Shown here: in pieces, positions 31,282 through 39,134 of the stretch
How the letters are laid out: every line of letters starts with the position of its first letter
Numbering within the stretch: the first letter of the stretch is position 1
Source: an uncultured bacterium
GTDB lineage: Bacteria; Cyanobacteriota; Vampirovibrionia; Gastranaerophilales; Gastranaerophilaceae
Assembly (NCBI GenBank): GCA_905216055.1
Contig: CAJMSH010000013.1
Span: forward strand, 1-42,327
Direction of reading: 5' to 3'
Length of the DNA stretch: 42,327 nt
The notes under the pieces: model-generated
Database searches by the model: none
Told to the model about the DNA's origin: nothing
Seen by the model: the letters and a program-made list of their open reading frames with translations, nothing else
Position numbers and translations under genes: made by a program

Positions 31282-31527
31282 ATGGATTTTATTACTCAAA
31301 TTTCCCCGTTAATAGAAAACATTGGTTTTCCTGCACTGGTGTTTGCCATTTGGTATATTTATCACCAATCGCAGGTAAAAGCATTTGAAACAATTATTCA
31401 GGACAACTTTGAAATCTTAAAAGACCTGTTGGAAACGAATCAATACCACGCAGCACTTCTTTCAAGAATTGAAAGTAAAATCGACAACAACCTCTGGTGT
31501 CCGATTTTAAAAAAGGAGGTTCATTAG
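31282..31527 (+). CDS. Small membrane protein, holin-like candidate
   Basis: 81 residues. One hydrophobic helix (about 15-31, FPALVFAIWYIYHQS) follows a short N-terminal stretch, then a charged helical tail. The size and layout (short N-terminus, one membrane segment, charged C-terminus) are like BhlA/YvrJ-type phage membrane proteins. First gene of the rightward operon, after AGAGGAGTATT. No endolysin is seen in the window, so the lysis role is only possible. Confidence 0.5.
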   Translation: MDFITQISPLIENIGFPALVFAIWYIYHQSQVKAFETIIQDNFEILKDLLETNQYHAALLSRIESKIDNNLWCPILKKEVH

Positions 31528-31773
31528 ATGAATCCTGAAAGATTGCAATTAAAAGGAATGCTTGCCGAAAGCAAAAAAAACTTCCGTACCTTAGATACGG
31601 AAGCTTCAGGACTTGTTATATTAATTCGTGCTCTTTTAAATCCATACGAGGATATTAAAAATCTTGATATGGATAAAGTTCTTGTGACTGTAAAAAGACT
31701 CAAAGAAATAACGGAAGAAATGCAAACTCTCAACGAAAAAATAAAAAAATTGGAGTCTGAATTTGAACAGTAA
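31528..31773 (+). CDS. Small coiled-coil phage protein
   Basis: 81 residues, with LKEITEEMQTLNEKIKKLESEFEQ at the C-terminus forming a coiled coil. A similar small protein often lies between the membrane protein and the small terminase in Mu-like phages (gp25/gp26 position). The ATG follows AAAGGAGGTTCATTAG. It overlaps the small terminase gene. Confidence 0.6.
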   Translation: MNPERLQLKGMLAESKKNFRTLDTEASGLVILIRALLNPYEDIKNLDMDKVLVTVKRLKEITEEMQTLNEKIKKLESEFEQ

Positions 31774-32197
31774 AAAACAAAGTTTATTATCCGAAGCAGA
31801 ACGGCTTTTTATATATGAGTATTTACCTGCCGCTGTTATAGCACGCCAACTTAATCTAAACCGAAAAACAGTAAATACTTGGAGAGCCCAGTATGAATGG
31901 GATAAAAAGCGTGCGGCATTTTTAAAATCCAAAATGTCATTTCATGAAGAATTATACGAATTTGCCAGAAAAATTATGCATGAAATTTCAGAAGAAATGG
32001 ATGCCGGAGAAAAAGTAGATCCTGCAAGAATGAATGCTTTGTGCAGATTTATCCCGTTATTCACAACCTCCAAAAAGTATGAGGACACTATAAAGAAAAA
32101 AGAGAAAGAAAGCCCCAAAGGTTTAACCCCTGAACTTATTTCTCAAATTGAAGAAGAAATTCTCGGAATAAAACACCCAGATGCCGACCAAGAATAA
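31763..32197 (+). CDS. Small terminase subunit (DUF1804-like)
   Basis: 144 residues. Residues 10-45 form a helix-turn-helix (EAERLFIYEYLPAAVIARQL, then NLNRKTVNTWRAQY), as expected of a DNA-recognising small terminase. The C-terminal segment LTPELISQIEEEILGI resembles the tail that binds the large subunit. The start codon is TTG after GGAG. Stop and large-subunit start overlap by 17 bases. Confidence 0.75.
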   Translation: MNSKKQSLLSEAERLFIYEYLPAAVIARQLNLNRKTVNTWRAQYEWDKKRAAFLKSKMSFHEELYEFARKIMHEISEEMDAGEKVDPARMNALCRFIPLFTTSKKYEDTIKKKEKESPKGLTPELISQIEEEILGIKHPDADQE

Positions 32198-33533
32198 ACC
32201 CCCGTTTTTTTTGCCATATCAATTAAGATGGCTGAACGATAATTCAAAAGTAAAAATATGGGAGAAATCCCGAAGAATTGGTGCGACCTATGTTCAAAGC
32301 TATGAGGACGTAAGGGATTGTGTCAAACGCACAGTTCCTGCGGTGTGGTTTTCATCAGCTGATGAATCTGCCGCTCGTGAGTACATTGACTATTGCAAAA
32401 TATGGGCAAATTTGTTTAATGTTGCCGCAAAAGACTTGGGCGAACAGGTCTTGGATAAAGAAAAAGATGTCAAAGCCTATGTTATAGCTTTTTCAAACGG
32501 AACAAAAATTCACGCTTTATCTTCAAACCCTAAAGGATTCCGTTCCAAAGGCGGAAAAGTTGTACTTGATGAATTTGCATTTCACAACAACCCTGCTGAA
32601 CTTTGGAAAGCGGCACGACCTTGTATTACGTGGGGATATCCTTTAAGGATTCTTTCAACACATAACGGTCAAAGCTGTCTTTATTACAGATTCTTAGATC
32701 AGGTTGAAAAAGGAAAATTAAACTGGTCACACCACAAAACCCCGATTCAGCTTGCAGTAGATGAAGGTTTGATTGATAAAATCTACGGCAGACCGACAAC
32801 ACAAGCGGAACGTGAAGAGTGGCTGAATGAAGAGCGAAAAAACTGCTTTGACGATTACACGTGGTTACAAGAATACTGCTGCGTTGCGATTGATGAAGCG
32901 TGTGCATTTCTTCCTTATGATTTAATTTCAACTTGCGAGATGCCGGATGTTTTAAAATCCCTTGATGAGATAAAAGGCGATTTGTATGTCGGTATAGATA
33001 TCGGCAGAAGAAAAGATTTAACCGTTATTTGGTGTTTGGAACGATTTGAAAATTCAAAATACACAAGAAAAGTTAAAGTCTTGGAAAAAACACCATTCCA
33101 TATCCAGTACGAAATTATTTCAGAAATTCTGAGACACCCGAAACTTCGCAGATGCTGTATTGATTCAACCGGTATTGGAATGCAGTTAGCAGAAACGGCT
33201 CAAAGAGATTTCGGGAAATACAGAGTTGAGGCTGTAATGTTCACGAATAAATCCAAAGAGGAGATGGCATTTAACCTGCGAACCAACTTTGAAGATAAAA
33301 CAGTCTTTATTCCCACAGACCACGATATTCGTGAAGATTTACATTCAATAAGAAGAGTTGCAACAAAAGCAGGAAATATCCGCTTTGATGCAGATACCGC
33401 CGAAGTCAACGGACACGCAGACAGGTTCTGGGCATTGGCACTGGCTCTAATCGCCTGCTATGTACCGTATTCACCTGTAGAAATCGAAACAAGGAGAAGA
33501 TATGAAACATTAAAGATGACTCAAAATTTTTAG
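32181..33533 (+). CDS. Large terminase subunit (Mu gp28-like)
   Basis: 450 residues. ATPase: EKSRRIGATYVQSYE (28-42) is the variant Walker A, GGKVVLDEFAF (124-134) the Walker B. Nuclease: YVGIDIGRRKDLTVIW (about 275) gives the first RNase H-fold Asp, and CCIDSTGIGMQLAE the second Asp. It packages phage DNA into proheads. No separate start signal is seen; it is probably coupled to the small subunit. This family usually lies next to gp29 (portal) in Mu, but here the portal is 7 kb away on the other strand. Confidence 0.88.
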   Translation: MPTKNKPPFFLPYQLRWLNDNSKVKIWEKSRRIGATYVQSYEDVRDCVKRTVPAVWFSSADESAAREYIDYCKIWANLFNVAAKDLGEQVLDKEKDVKAYVIAFSNGTKIHALSSNPKGFRSKGGKVVLDEFAFHNNPAELWKAARPCITWGYPLRILSTHNGQSCLYYRFLDQVEKGKLNWSHHKTPIQLAVDEGLIDKIYGRPTTQAEREEWLNEERKNCFDDYTWLQEYCCVAIDEACAFLPYDLISTCEMPDVLKSLDEIKGDLYVGIDIGRRKDLTVIWCLERFENSKYTRKVKVLEKTPFHIQYEIISEILRHPKLRRCCIDSTGIGMQLAETAQRDFGKYRVEAVMFTNKSKEEMAFNLRTNFEDKTVFIPTDHDIREDLHSIRRVATKAGNIRFDADTAEVNGHADRFWALALALIACYVPYSPVEIETRRRYETLKMTQNF

Positions 33534-33675
33534 AATCGATTTTAAGCCGTTTAAATTTACTCAGATGATAATTTATACCACCCCAGACTGAAAAATTTAA
33601 TACAGACGTTTTTGAACACTTTTTGAACGGGGTCAGAAAATAATTTAAATACCAAAAATTTAGGAGACAAAAATT

Positions 33676-34005
33676 ATGCCAAAAGAATTAACATTACCAT
33701 CCGGAAAAATTGCAATTATTGAAAAGGGCAAAGGCAAAGACCTTTTGCAGGCTCAAATCAAGGCAAAGACTTCAGATGAAATTCCCTACGCTCTTATAGC
33801 TGAACTTGTTGAAATTGACGGACAAAAACTCGTTTATGAAGACATCCTTGAAATGGACTTAGAAGACGTGTTATCTCTTCAAGGTGAAATTTCGGGGAAG
33901 TTATCAGTGGGGAAAGCAAAAGAACTTCCGGAGAAAACGGAAGAAAAAGCGGAAATAGTAACAGCTCTGACATCTGCTCTTACCTCCCCGACAGCCAAAG
34001 CATAA
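33676..34005 (+). CDS. Tail assembly chaperone (Mu gp41 / P2 gpE-like)
   Basis: 109 residues. KELTLPSGKIAIIEKGKGKDLLQAQ, then YALIAELVEIDGQKLVYEDILEMDLEDVLSLQ, is the phage tail assembly chaperone pattern. The last 25 residues are Lys/Glu/Ala/Thr-rich. It precedes the tape-measure gene, its usual position. A second product by -1 frameshifting into 34014-34148 is likely. Confidence 0.75.
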   Translation: MPKELTLPSGKIAIIEKGKGKDLLQAQIKAKTSDEIPYALIAELVEIDGQKLVYEDILEMDLEDVLSLQGEISGKLSVGKAKELPEKTEEKAEIVTALTSALTSPTAKA

Positions 34006-34013
34006 TCCATTTA

Positions 34014-34148
34014 TGCAAAACCACCGGCTGGCAGTATTCGGAAATATCCGAAATGCCAATCCCTACACTTGCCTACTGGTGCAATCAGTCAATAAAATAC
34101 ACGAATAAACGTAACGAGGACTTTGAAGAACAATGCTCGATACAATGA
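34014..34148 (+). CDS. -1 frame extension of the tail chaperone (E+E'-like)
   Basis: This frame lies -1 to the chaperone and is open from at least 33900. After the chaperone stop it reads CKTTGWQYSE, ISEMPIPTLA, YWCNQSIKYT, and so on for 44 residues to TGA at 34146, overlapping the tape-measure start. It has no start codon of its own in a useful place, and the W....EI..MP pattern fits chaperone extensions. The slip site is not clear; candidates are A-runs near 33918-33948 and the CCCC at 33986-33989. Listed here as the visible extension only. Confidence 0.5.
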   Translation, partial: CKTTGWQYSEISEMPIPTLAYWCNQSIKYTNKRNEDFEEQCSIQ

Positions 34149-36508
34149 TGAAAGTTTCATTAACTTTAGTCGCTTTCGATAAAATGTCGAGGGTTATTCG
34201 TGATGCTGTAAATAAATCCAATGACGAATTTGATAAACTTCAGCGAGAAATCAAAAACACCTCAGATATATTAGACAAACTCGGGCAGAATATGACAAAA
34301 GTCGGGGGTGCATTGACTCTTGCAGGGGGCGGACTTGCGTATAAACTGGGAATTACAGAGGCTATTCCTGAAGCATTCCAAATGGAACACCGTTTAAGAG
34401 AACTTGGCAATGTAGGACAGTTATCCGCAAAACAGCTTGAGGATATGGATAAACGTCTTGCATCAATATCCCGTTATACAAACCAGATGCGGCCTGAAAT
34501 CGCAGAAGGTTTGAATGTTCTTGTTGCATCAGGTATTGATCCAACCAAAGCCCTTGATTATATGAATGTTATCGGCAGAACTGCAACAGGTGAACAAGCT
34601 GCTATTGCGGATATTTCAAGAACTGCTTTTGCCGTAAGCGATAACTTAAAAGTTCCTATTGATGATTTGGGAAAATCAATGGATATTCTTGCGATGTCCG
34701 GTAAAGAGGGACGTTTTGAATTAAAGGATATGGCAGCAGCATTCCCGAGTTTAACAGCCGGTGCTGCTATGCTAGGTATGAAAGGGACACCTGCCGTTGC
34801 ATCTTTAGGTGCTGCCCTGCAAGTTGCAATGAAAGGTGCCGGCGAGGCATCTGAGGCAGCAAATAACTTAGAAAACTTTATTCAAAAAGTTACTTCCCCA
34901 CTTGCAGTAAAGAACTTTGAGGAAGTCTTCGGAGTTAATCTCAAACAGGTTCTTTTAGATGCGGCCGCTCAAGGTCGTGATCCAATCTTAGAAGTAATCG
35001 AGATGATGACGGAACTATCCGGCGGAGATGTGTTTAAGGTTTCCGAAGTCTTTCAGGATAAACAGGTTTTAAACTTTATAAAACCGATGATGCAGAATCT
35101 TAATGAATATAAAAGGATAAAAGCATCTGCATTAAGTGCCGAGGGCGTTGTTGATTCCGACTTTGAACACATGATGGAAACAACAAACGAACAGTTCAAA
35201 CTCTTAAAAATTAATATGAAAGAGCTTGTATTTCCTCATCTACACAAGCCGATAGAGTTAATAAACAATCTTCTGACAAAAATAAATAATAATCCTTTGC
35301 TACAAAAAGGTTTATTTGGGGCGATTATAGGAACAATAGGACTAGGGATTCTTTTAACCGTTCTTGGTACGGCAACAATAATCATTGGAAAGTTTGTCGG
35401 AATGTACGGAACATTCCTCAAGTATGCCAGAGATTTAACTCCTGTTTTAGTACAAAACTCGCAAAAACTCATGCAATTTTTAGGATTGAATTCTGCAACA
35501 AGCGGTGGTTTTATCGGAAATATTGCACAACTTGATAAAAATTTGCGTAATGGATTAATTAACGGAATAAAAACTCTGCCTGCAAATATTTCTAAGTCAG
35601 CCCTATCACTAAAAGACTGGACAGTCACATCAATAAAAGCAATGCCGGCTAATTTTATCAACGGTTTAAAGGCGTTCAAAACAGGTTTTTTAAGTATTCC
35701 AAACCTGATTAAAAATGCGATTATCGCATTCAGAGCATTTTCTGTTACTTTGCTTACATCTCCTCTCGGTTGGATTGCTCTTGCAATAGGAGTTGTGGCT
35801 CTTGTTATTTACAAATACTGGAAACCGATTTCAGGATTCTTTAAAGGTATGTGGCAGGGATTAAAAGAAGGTTTACAGCCATTAATGCCGTTATTCCAGA
35901 GAATGGGGAAAGCACTCTCGCCTATTCTTGCACCTATAAAAGCCATTGTTGATTGGTTCAAAAAACTAATCAAACCTGTAGAAGATACAGGCGGTGCTGC
36001 TGAAAAAATGGGCGTTCGATTTGGTAAAGCCATTGCTAATATAATCGTGAAATTGGTTGAACTTGTAACAAAAGCATTTGAATTCGGAAGTAAAATCACG
36101 AGTATGCTTGCCGCAGGGATTATGTCAGGCATTGCGAAAGTAAAAGGCTGTATTTCTCAGGTTGCTCAGGTTATAAGAGACCACCTGCCTCATTCCCCTG
36201 CAAAGACTGGGCCGCTTAAAGATTTACACAAGGTCAAGATTGTTGAAACTATTGCATCAACATTAAAACCATTGCCTCTCCAAAATGCGATGACTAAGAC
36301 CTTGGGTGTATTTTCAGGGGGGTTCAAAGCCAACGTGAGAGGTCGCACATCTACTCCGGCATCCATTGTTGTAACCTATAACCCAACAATCACAATTTCA
36401 GGCTCTGAATCAAAAGAAGAGTTTTTGAAGATGCTCAAAAAACATAAAGACGAAGTTGTGAACATTATTAAAAGAGAGTTTGAACGTAAGGAACGTGTTG
36501 CCTATTAA
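34133..36508 (+). CDS. Tail tape measure protein (TP901-type)
   Basis: 791 residues. The N-terminal coiled-coil part (about 10-55) is followed by the TP901 core: TKVGGALTLAGGGLAYKLG, AISRYTNQMRPEIAEGLNVLV, SAEGVVDSDFEHMMETTNEQFK. Two hydrophobic segments (about 395-425 and 540-563) fit membrane insertion during DNA entry. Its length sets tail length. Residues 675-690 (IRDHLPHSPAKTGPLKDL) are the usual C-terminal tape-measure motif. The stop codon lies at the left end of repeat family C. Confidence 0.9.
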   Translation: MLDTMMKVSLTLVAFDKMSRVIRDAVNKSNDEFDKLQREIKNTSDILDKLGQNMTKVGGALTLAGGGLAYKLGITEAIPEAFQMEHRLRELGNVGQLSAKQLEDMDKRLASISRYTNQMRPEIAEGLNVLVASGIDPTKALDYMNVIGRTATGEQAAIADISRTAFAVSDNLKVPIDDLGKSMDILAMSGKEGRFELKDMAAAFPSLTAGAAMLGMKGTPAVASLGAALQVAMKGAGEASEAANNLENFIQKVTSPLAVKNFEEVFGVNLKQVLLDAAAQGRDPILEVIEMMTELSGGDVFKVSEVFQDKQVLNFIKPMMQNLNEYKRIKASALSAEGVVDSDFEHMMETTNEQFKLLKINMKELVFPHLHKPIELINNLLTKINNNPLLQKGLFGAIIGTIGLGILLTVLGTATIIIGKFVGMYGTFLKYARDLTPVLVQNSQKLMQFLGLNSATSGGFIGNIAQLDKNLRNGLINGIKTLPANISKSALSLKDWTVTSIKAMPANFINGLKAFKTGFLSIPNLIKNAIIAFRAFSVTLLTSPLGWIALAIGVVALVIYKYWKPISGFFKGMWQGLKEGLQPLMPLFQRMGKALSPILAPIKAIVDWFKKLIKPVEDTGGAAEKMGVRFGKAIANIIVKLVELVTKAFEFGSKITSMLAAGIMSGIAKVKGCISQVAQVIRDHLPHSPAKTGPLKDLHKVKIVETIASTLKPLPLQNAMTKTLGVFSGGFKANVRGRTSTPASIVVTYNPTITISGSESKEEFLKMLKKHKDEVVNIIKREFERKERVAY

Positions 36509-36596
36509 ATGCGTAAGCAGTGTGTGAAGCACGAAGTGCGTAACCGTTCTATGCCGCCGTAGGAACGCAACGAACGTAGTGAGTGAGTACCACAGG
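36508..36596 (+). repeat. Dispersed repeat family C, copy after the tape measure gene
   Basis: AATGCGTAAGCAGTGTGTGA at the start, GTAGGAACGCAACGAACG then GAGTACCACAGG at the end. The ends match those of 22485-22595. It lies exactly between the tape measure stop and the U gene, separating two normally adjoining genes. Confidence 0.7.
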
Positions 36597-36615
36597 CGGA
36601 AAAGGAGTTTTAAAA

Positions 36616-37035
36616 TTGTTCGCTCAACTTGGAGACATAAAATTTGAATTAATAACTTATTTCAACGGATTAAATGAAACCGTATCCTACAATTATGCCC
36701 AACACGACCGTATTGAAAATAAACCCATTCTGCAATTTTTAGGAAAAAATTTGCAAGAAAAAAATATAAAATTAAACTTCCATCGCAATTTCTGCGTGCC
36801 GGAAGATGAGATAAAAAATTTAAAAGATGTCGCAGATGCGGCAACCCCTTTGAAATTCATCAAAGGAAACGGTGAATATGTCGGTGTTTTCGTTATTGAT
36901 GAAATCGGACAAACCACAGAACAAGCCTCACCGAAGGGAGATTTGATGTCGGTTCAGGTCGATGTCCGACTAAGAGAATACACCGGAAAAATTCCTGAAG
37001 ATAAAAAAGAAAATAAAGGGTTCAAAAAGAAATGA
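36616..37035 (+). CDS. Tail protein U (P2 gpU-like)
   Basis: About 139 residues: LFAQLGDIKFELITYFNGLN, then IENKPILQFLGKNLQEKNIKLNFHRNFC and SPKGDLMSVQVDVRLREYTG. The P2 gpU family acts at the end of the tail tube or in tail completion. The start is taken at TTG 36616, nine bases after AAAGGAG. A GTG at 36583 would place the first residues inside repeat C, so it is less likely. The stop overlaps gpX as ATGA. Confidence 0.8.
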   Translation: MFAQLGDIKFELITYFNGLNETVSYNYAQHDRIENKPILQFLGKNLQEKNIKLNFHRNFCVPEDEIKNLKDVADAATPLKFIKGNGEYVGVFVIDEIGQTTEQASPKGDLMSVQVDVRLREYTGKIPEDKKENKGFKKK

Positions 37036-37247
37036 CGGAACATTACACCTATATCACTCGTGATGGCGACCGTTGGGATATGATTTCTCAGAAATATTAC
37101 AGTAATCCGAATTTGTATGAGGAGATTATAAAAGCGAACCCGGAAATCCCGATTGAACCTGTCTTGGATGCAGGAATAAAACTCAAAATACCAGTCCTTG
37201 AAGAATCAGAAACAATACAATTTGAACTACCCCCTTGGAAGAGATAA
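37032..37247 (+). CDS. Tail protein X (P2 gpX-like, LysM-type)
   Basis: 71 residues: YITRDGDRWDMISQKYYSNPNLYEEIIKANP, then VLDAGIKLKIPVL, which is the short LysM-like fold of phage tail protein X. Believed to bind peptidoglycan or to link the tube and baseplate. Next in the standard P2-like order would be D, but the abi cassette intervenes. Confidence 0.88.
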   Translation: MTEHYTYITRDGDRWDMISQKYYSNPNLYEEIIKANPEIPIEPVLDAGIKLKIPVLEESETIQFELPPWKR

Positions 37248-37273
37248 ACTTACCCCCATTTTGTACTTTGAAA

Positions 37274-37292
37274 ATTAAATAATTACTGAATA
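37274..37292 (+). repeat. Left 19-bp inverted repeat of the abi cassette
   Basis: ATTAAATAATTACTGAATA, an exact reverse complement of 38123-38141. Similarity continues inward with gaps (CTTAT, TTTGTA). It includes the -35 hexamer of the abi promoter. Confidence 0.75.
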
Positions 37293-37310
37293 GCTTATTT
37301 GTAGTATAAT
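37283..37310 (+). promoter_or_regulatory. Promoter of the abi gene, leaderless type
   Basis: TTACTG (37283-37288), a 16-bp spacer and TATAAT (37305-37310). Only six bases separate the -10 from the ATG at 37317, so the expected start of transcription falls on or next to the start codon. No Shine-Dalgarno is present. Confidence 0.65.
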
Positions 37311-37316
37311 CTAGGC

Positions 37317-38012
37317 ATGATTAAAGAAGATGAATTGAAAAGATATGAGTCTACTTATAGTGCAGAAAGACTATCTTCTTTTGCTTATTCTGAATTTGAT
37401 ACTATTCAGGATGTTGTGACCAATTACAAGAACAACATACAAATCTCACAGGCAATTTATCCTGAATTATGTACATTAGAAGTTATTTTAAGAAATTCTA
37501 TTAACAATATTTTAAAAAAGTATATTTCTGAGACTTGGATAGAAGATGAAATAAACAATAATGTGCTGCTTGATGCAAGTGAGTATAAAACATTGCTTAA
37601 AGTGTATAATGATACAAAAGATGAATGTATAACTGCCACAAAAGTTTTTACAATAGGGAAAGTTGTTGCCAATCTTAATTTTGGATTTTGGACTAACTTA
37701 TGTGTAAAAAAATATAATTCAAAAATCTGGAATAAACCAAAATGTTTTTATGGTGTATTTGTAAATTATCCCAATAAACACTCAATTAATTATATTGCTA
37801 AGAAACTATATACAATAAGAAGGTTCAGAAATCGGGTATTTCATTATGAAAAAATATTTAAATATCCTAATAGAACTCTTAGTGTGTATAATGATATTCT
37901 TGAAATGCTTTCTTTTCTCACTGAGGATAAGTTAGAAATATTAAAACAGACATCTACGTTTTTAAATACATATAATTCATTAATGCAAAAAGCTGCTAAC
38001 GAAAAAACCTAG
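37317..38012 (+). CDS. Abi_2/AbiF-type HEPN protein (phage-exclusion moron)
   Basis: 231 residues. The N-terminal part has the Abi-family pattern: ERLSSFAY, ISQAIYPELCTLEVILRNSINNIL (about 42-66). The C-terminal part has IRRFRNRVFHYEKIF, with R171-x4-H176 in the RNRVFH HEPN RNase motif; related proteins read RNRIAHHEPIF. Family members are abortive-infection proteins or RNA-cleaving toxins. It has its own promoter inside a P2-like tail operon and probably does not belong to the structural genes. A minus-strand structured RNA candidate overlaps its 3' end, and inverted repeats flank the unit. Inference: a prophage-borne RNA-targeting defence or toxin gene. Confidence 0.8.
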   Translation: MIKEDELKRYESTYSAERLSSFAYSEFDTIQDVVTNYKNNIQISQAIYPELCTLEVILRNSINNILKKYISETWIEDEINNNVLLDASEYKTLLKVYNDTKDECITATKVFTIGKVVANLNFGFWTNLCVKKYNSKIWNKPKCFYGVFVNYPNKHSINYIAKKLYTIRRFRNRVFHYEKIFKYPNRTLSVYNDILEMLSFLTEDKLEILKQTSTFLNTYNSLMQKAANEKT

Positions 38013-38053
38013 GCTTCTATGCATAAATGCAGGGAGAACTTCCTAGGTTGTAC
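38002..38053 (-). ncRNA. Convergent small structured RNA, candidate antitoxin of the abi gene
   Basis: On the minus strand, a promoter at 38060-38088 would start transcription near 38053. The transcript contains three nested stems: AACCTAGG with CCTAGGTT (38042-38049 and 38006-38013), UUCU with AGAA, and UGCAU-UU-AUGCA (38020-38031). A run of six T follows (38007-38002, minus). It ends inside the last codons of the abi gene. This reads as a complete transcription unit of about 50 nt. No ORF fits. By analogy with AbiF-type HEPN genes reported to pair with adjacent structured RNAs, it could neutralise the HEPN protein. Not shown by experiment. Confidence 0.55.
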
Positions 38054-38059
38054 ATTATT

Positions 38060-38088
38060 ATTATTTACTATAATTCAGCTTTTGTCAA
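38060..38088 (-). promoter_or_regulatory. Minus-strand promoter for the small RNA
   Basis: TTGACA (38083-38088, perfect consensus), 17-bp spacer, AATAAT (38060-38065, five of six). This is the best sigma-70-like promoter seen in the phage region, and it points at the hairpin and the 3' end of the abi gene. Confidence 0.65.
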
Positions 38089-38122
38089 GTGTCTGGCAAT
38101 ATTTATTACAAATTTATAAGTT

Positions 38123-38141
38123 TATTCAGTAATTATTTAAT
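38123..38141 (-). repeat. Right 19-bp inverted repeat of the abi cassette
   Basis: Exact reverse complement of 37274-37292. Outside it, GAAAGATTAAATAATG (38153-38168) resembles GAAAATTAAATAATT (37270-37284) in direct orientation, which may be a trace of the insertion event. Confidence 0.75.
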
Positions 38142-38165
38142 CACTAAATAATGAAAGATTAAATA

Positions 38166-39134
38166 ATGCTAGTGCCTATTTTTGAATTATTTTATGAAAA
38201 AAAGAATATAACAAAAGACGTTTCCCCGTATGTCACCTCTATTGAGTACACAGATGTTGAACATGGAGAGTCTGACGAGCTTCAGATAACATTTGAAGAT
38301 TCAGAAAAACTATGGCAGGGTGCGTGGATACCTACTAAAGGCGATGCTTTGCGTGCATATATCGGTTACGAGGCGGAAAAACTATTGAATTGCGGAGTTT
38401 TTGAAATTGACGAACTGGAATATGCCACTCCGCCTGACGTTATAACCGTAAAAGGTCTTGCCACCGGCATTAAAAAACCTTTAAGACAAAAGAATTCTCA
38501 AGGTTATGAAAATAAAACCCTAAAACAAATTGCAAAAGAGATAGCAGATAAGCACGGATACACTCTAGTCGGAGAAGTTGCAGATATTCGTGTTGATAGA
38601 ATTACTCAAAACAAAGAACGTGATTTGACATTTCTCACTAAGCTTGCGGAGGAATACGGCTACATCTTCAAAATTGCAGAAAATAACCTCGTTTTTTATG
38701 ATGTAAAAAAACTAAAAGGTGCGAAATCAACACAGATATTTTATAAATCCGATTTGTTACATATAAATCTCAGAGAAAAAACTTCTCAAAAATATAAAGC
38801 TGTTCAAGTTACTTATTTCAGCCCGAAAAAGAAAAAGGCAGTTAAAGCAACAGCAAGAAATGAAAATGTCAAAAAAGGTGATACTTTAAAAATTACCGTT
38901 CGTTGTTCAGATAGAAAGCAAGCTATTGCGAAAGCAAAAGCAGCATTAAACACTGCTGATGATAAAATAGAAGGCTCTCTTGAATTTACAGGAAATCCGT
39001 ATTTGATTGCCGGTTCAAACATTGAACTAAAGGGAGTCGGACATTTTTCAGGTAAATACCACATTAAGCAAGCCAGACATGTAATCGATAGGGCAAGCGG
39101 TTATAAAACTTATTGTGAGGTTGAATCGTGTTAA
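38166..39134 (+). CDS. Tail hub / late control protein D (P2 gpD-like)
   Basis: 322 residues. PIFELFYEKKNITKDVSPYVTSIEYTD and a chain of hub-type beta domains, SDELQITFED and WIPTKGDALRAYIGY, then NKTLKQIAKEIADKHGY with LTFLTKLAEEYGYIFKI, the usual D-family middle. It forms the baseplate hub that holds the spike. It overlaps the V gene. Its start lies in sequence that is also the outer edge of the abi cassette. Confidence 0.88.
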   Translation: MLVPIFELFYEKKNITKDVSPYVTSIEYTDVEHGESDELQITFEDSEKLWQGAWIPTKGDALRAYIGYEAEKLLNCGVFEIDELEYATPPDVITVKGLATGIKKPLRQKNSQGYENKTLKQIAKEIADKHGYTLVGEVADIRVDRITQNKERDLTFLTKLAEEYGYIFKIAENNLVFYDVKKLKGAKSTQIFYKSDLLHINLREKTSQKYKAVQVTYFSPKKKKAVKATARNENVKKGDTLKITVRCSDRKQAIAKAKAALNTADDKIEGSLEFTGNPYLIAGSNIELKGVGHFSGKYHIKQARHVIDRASGYKTYCEVESC

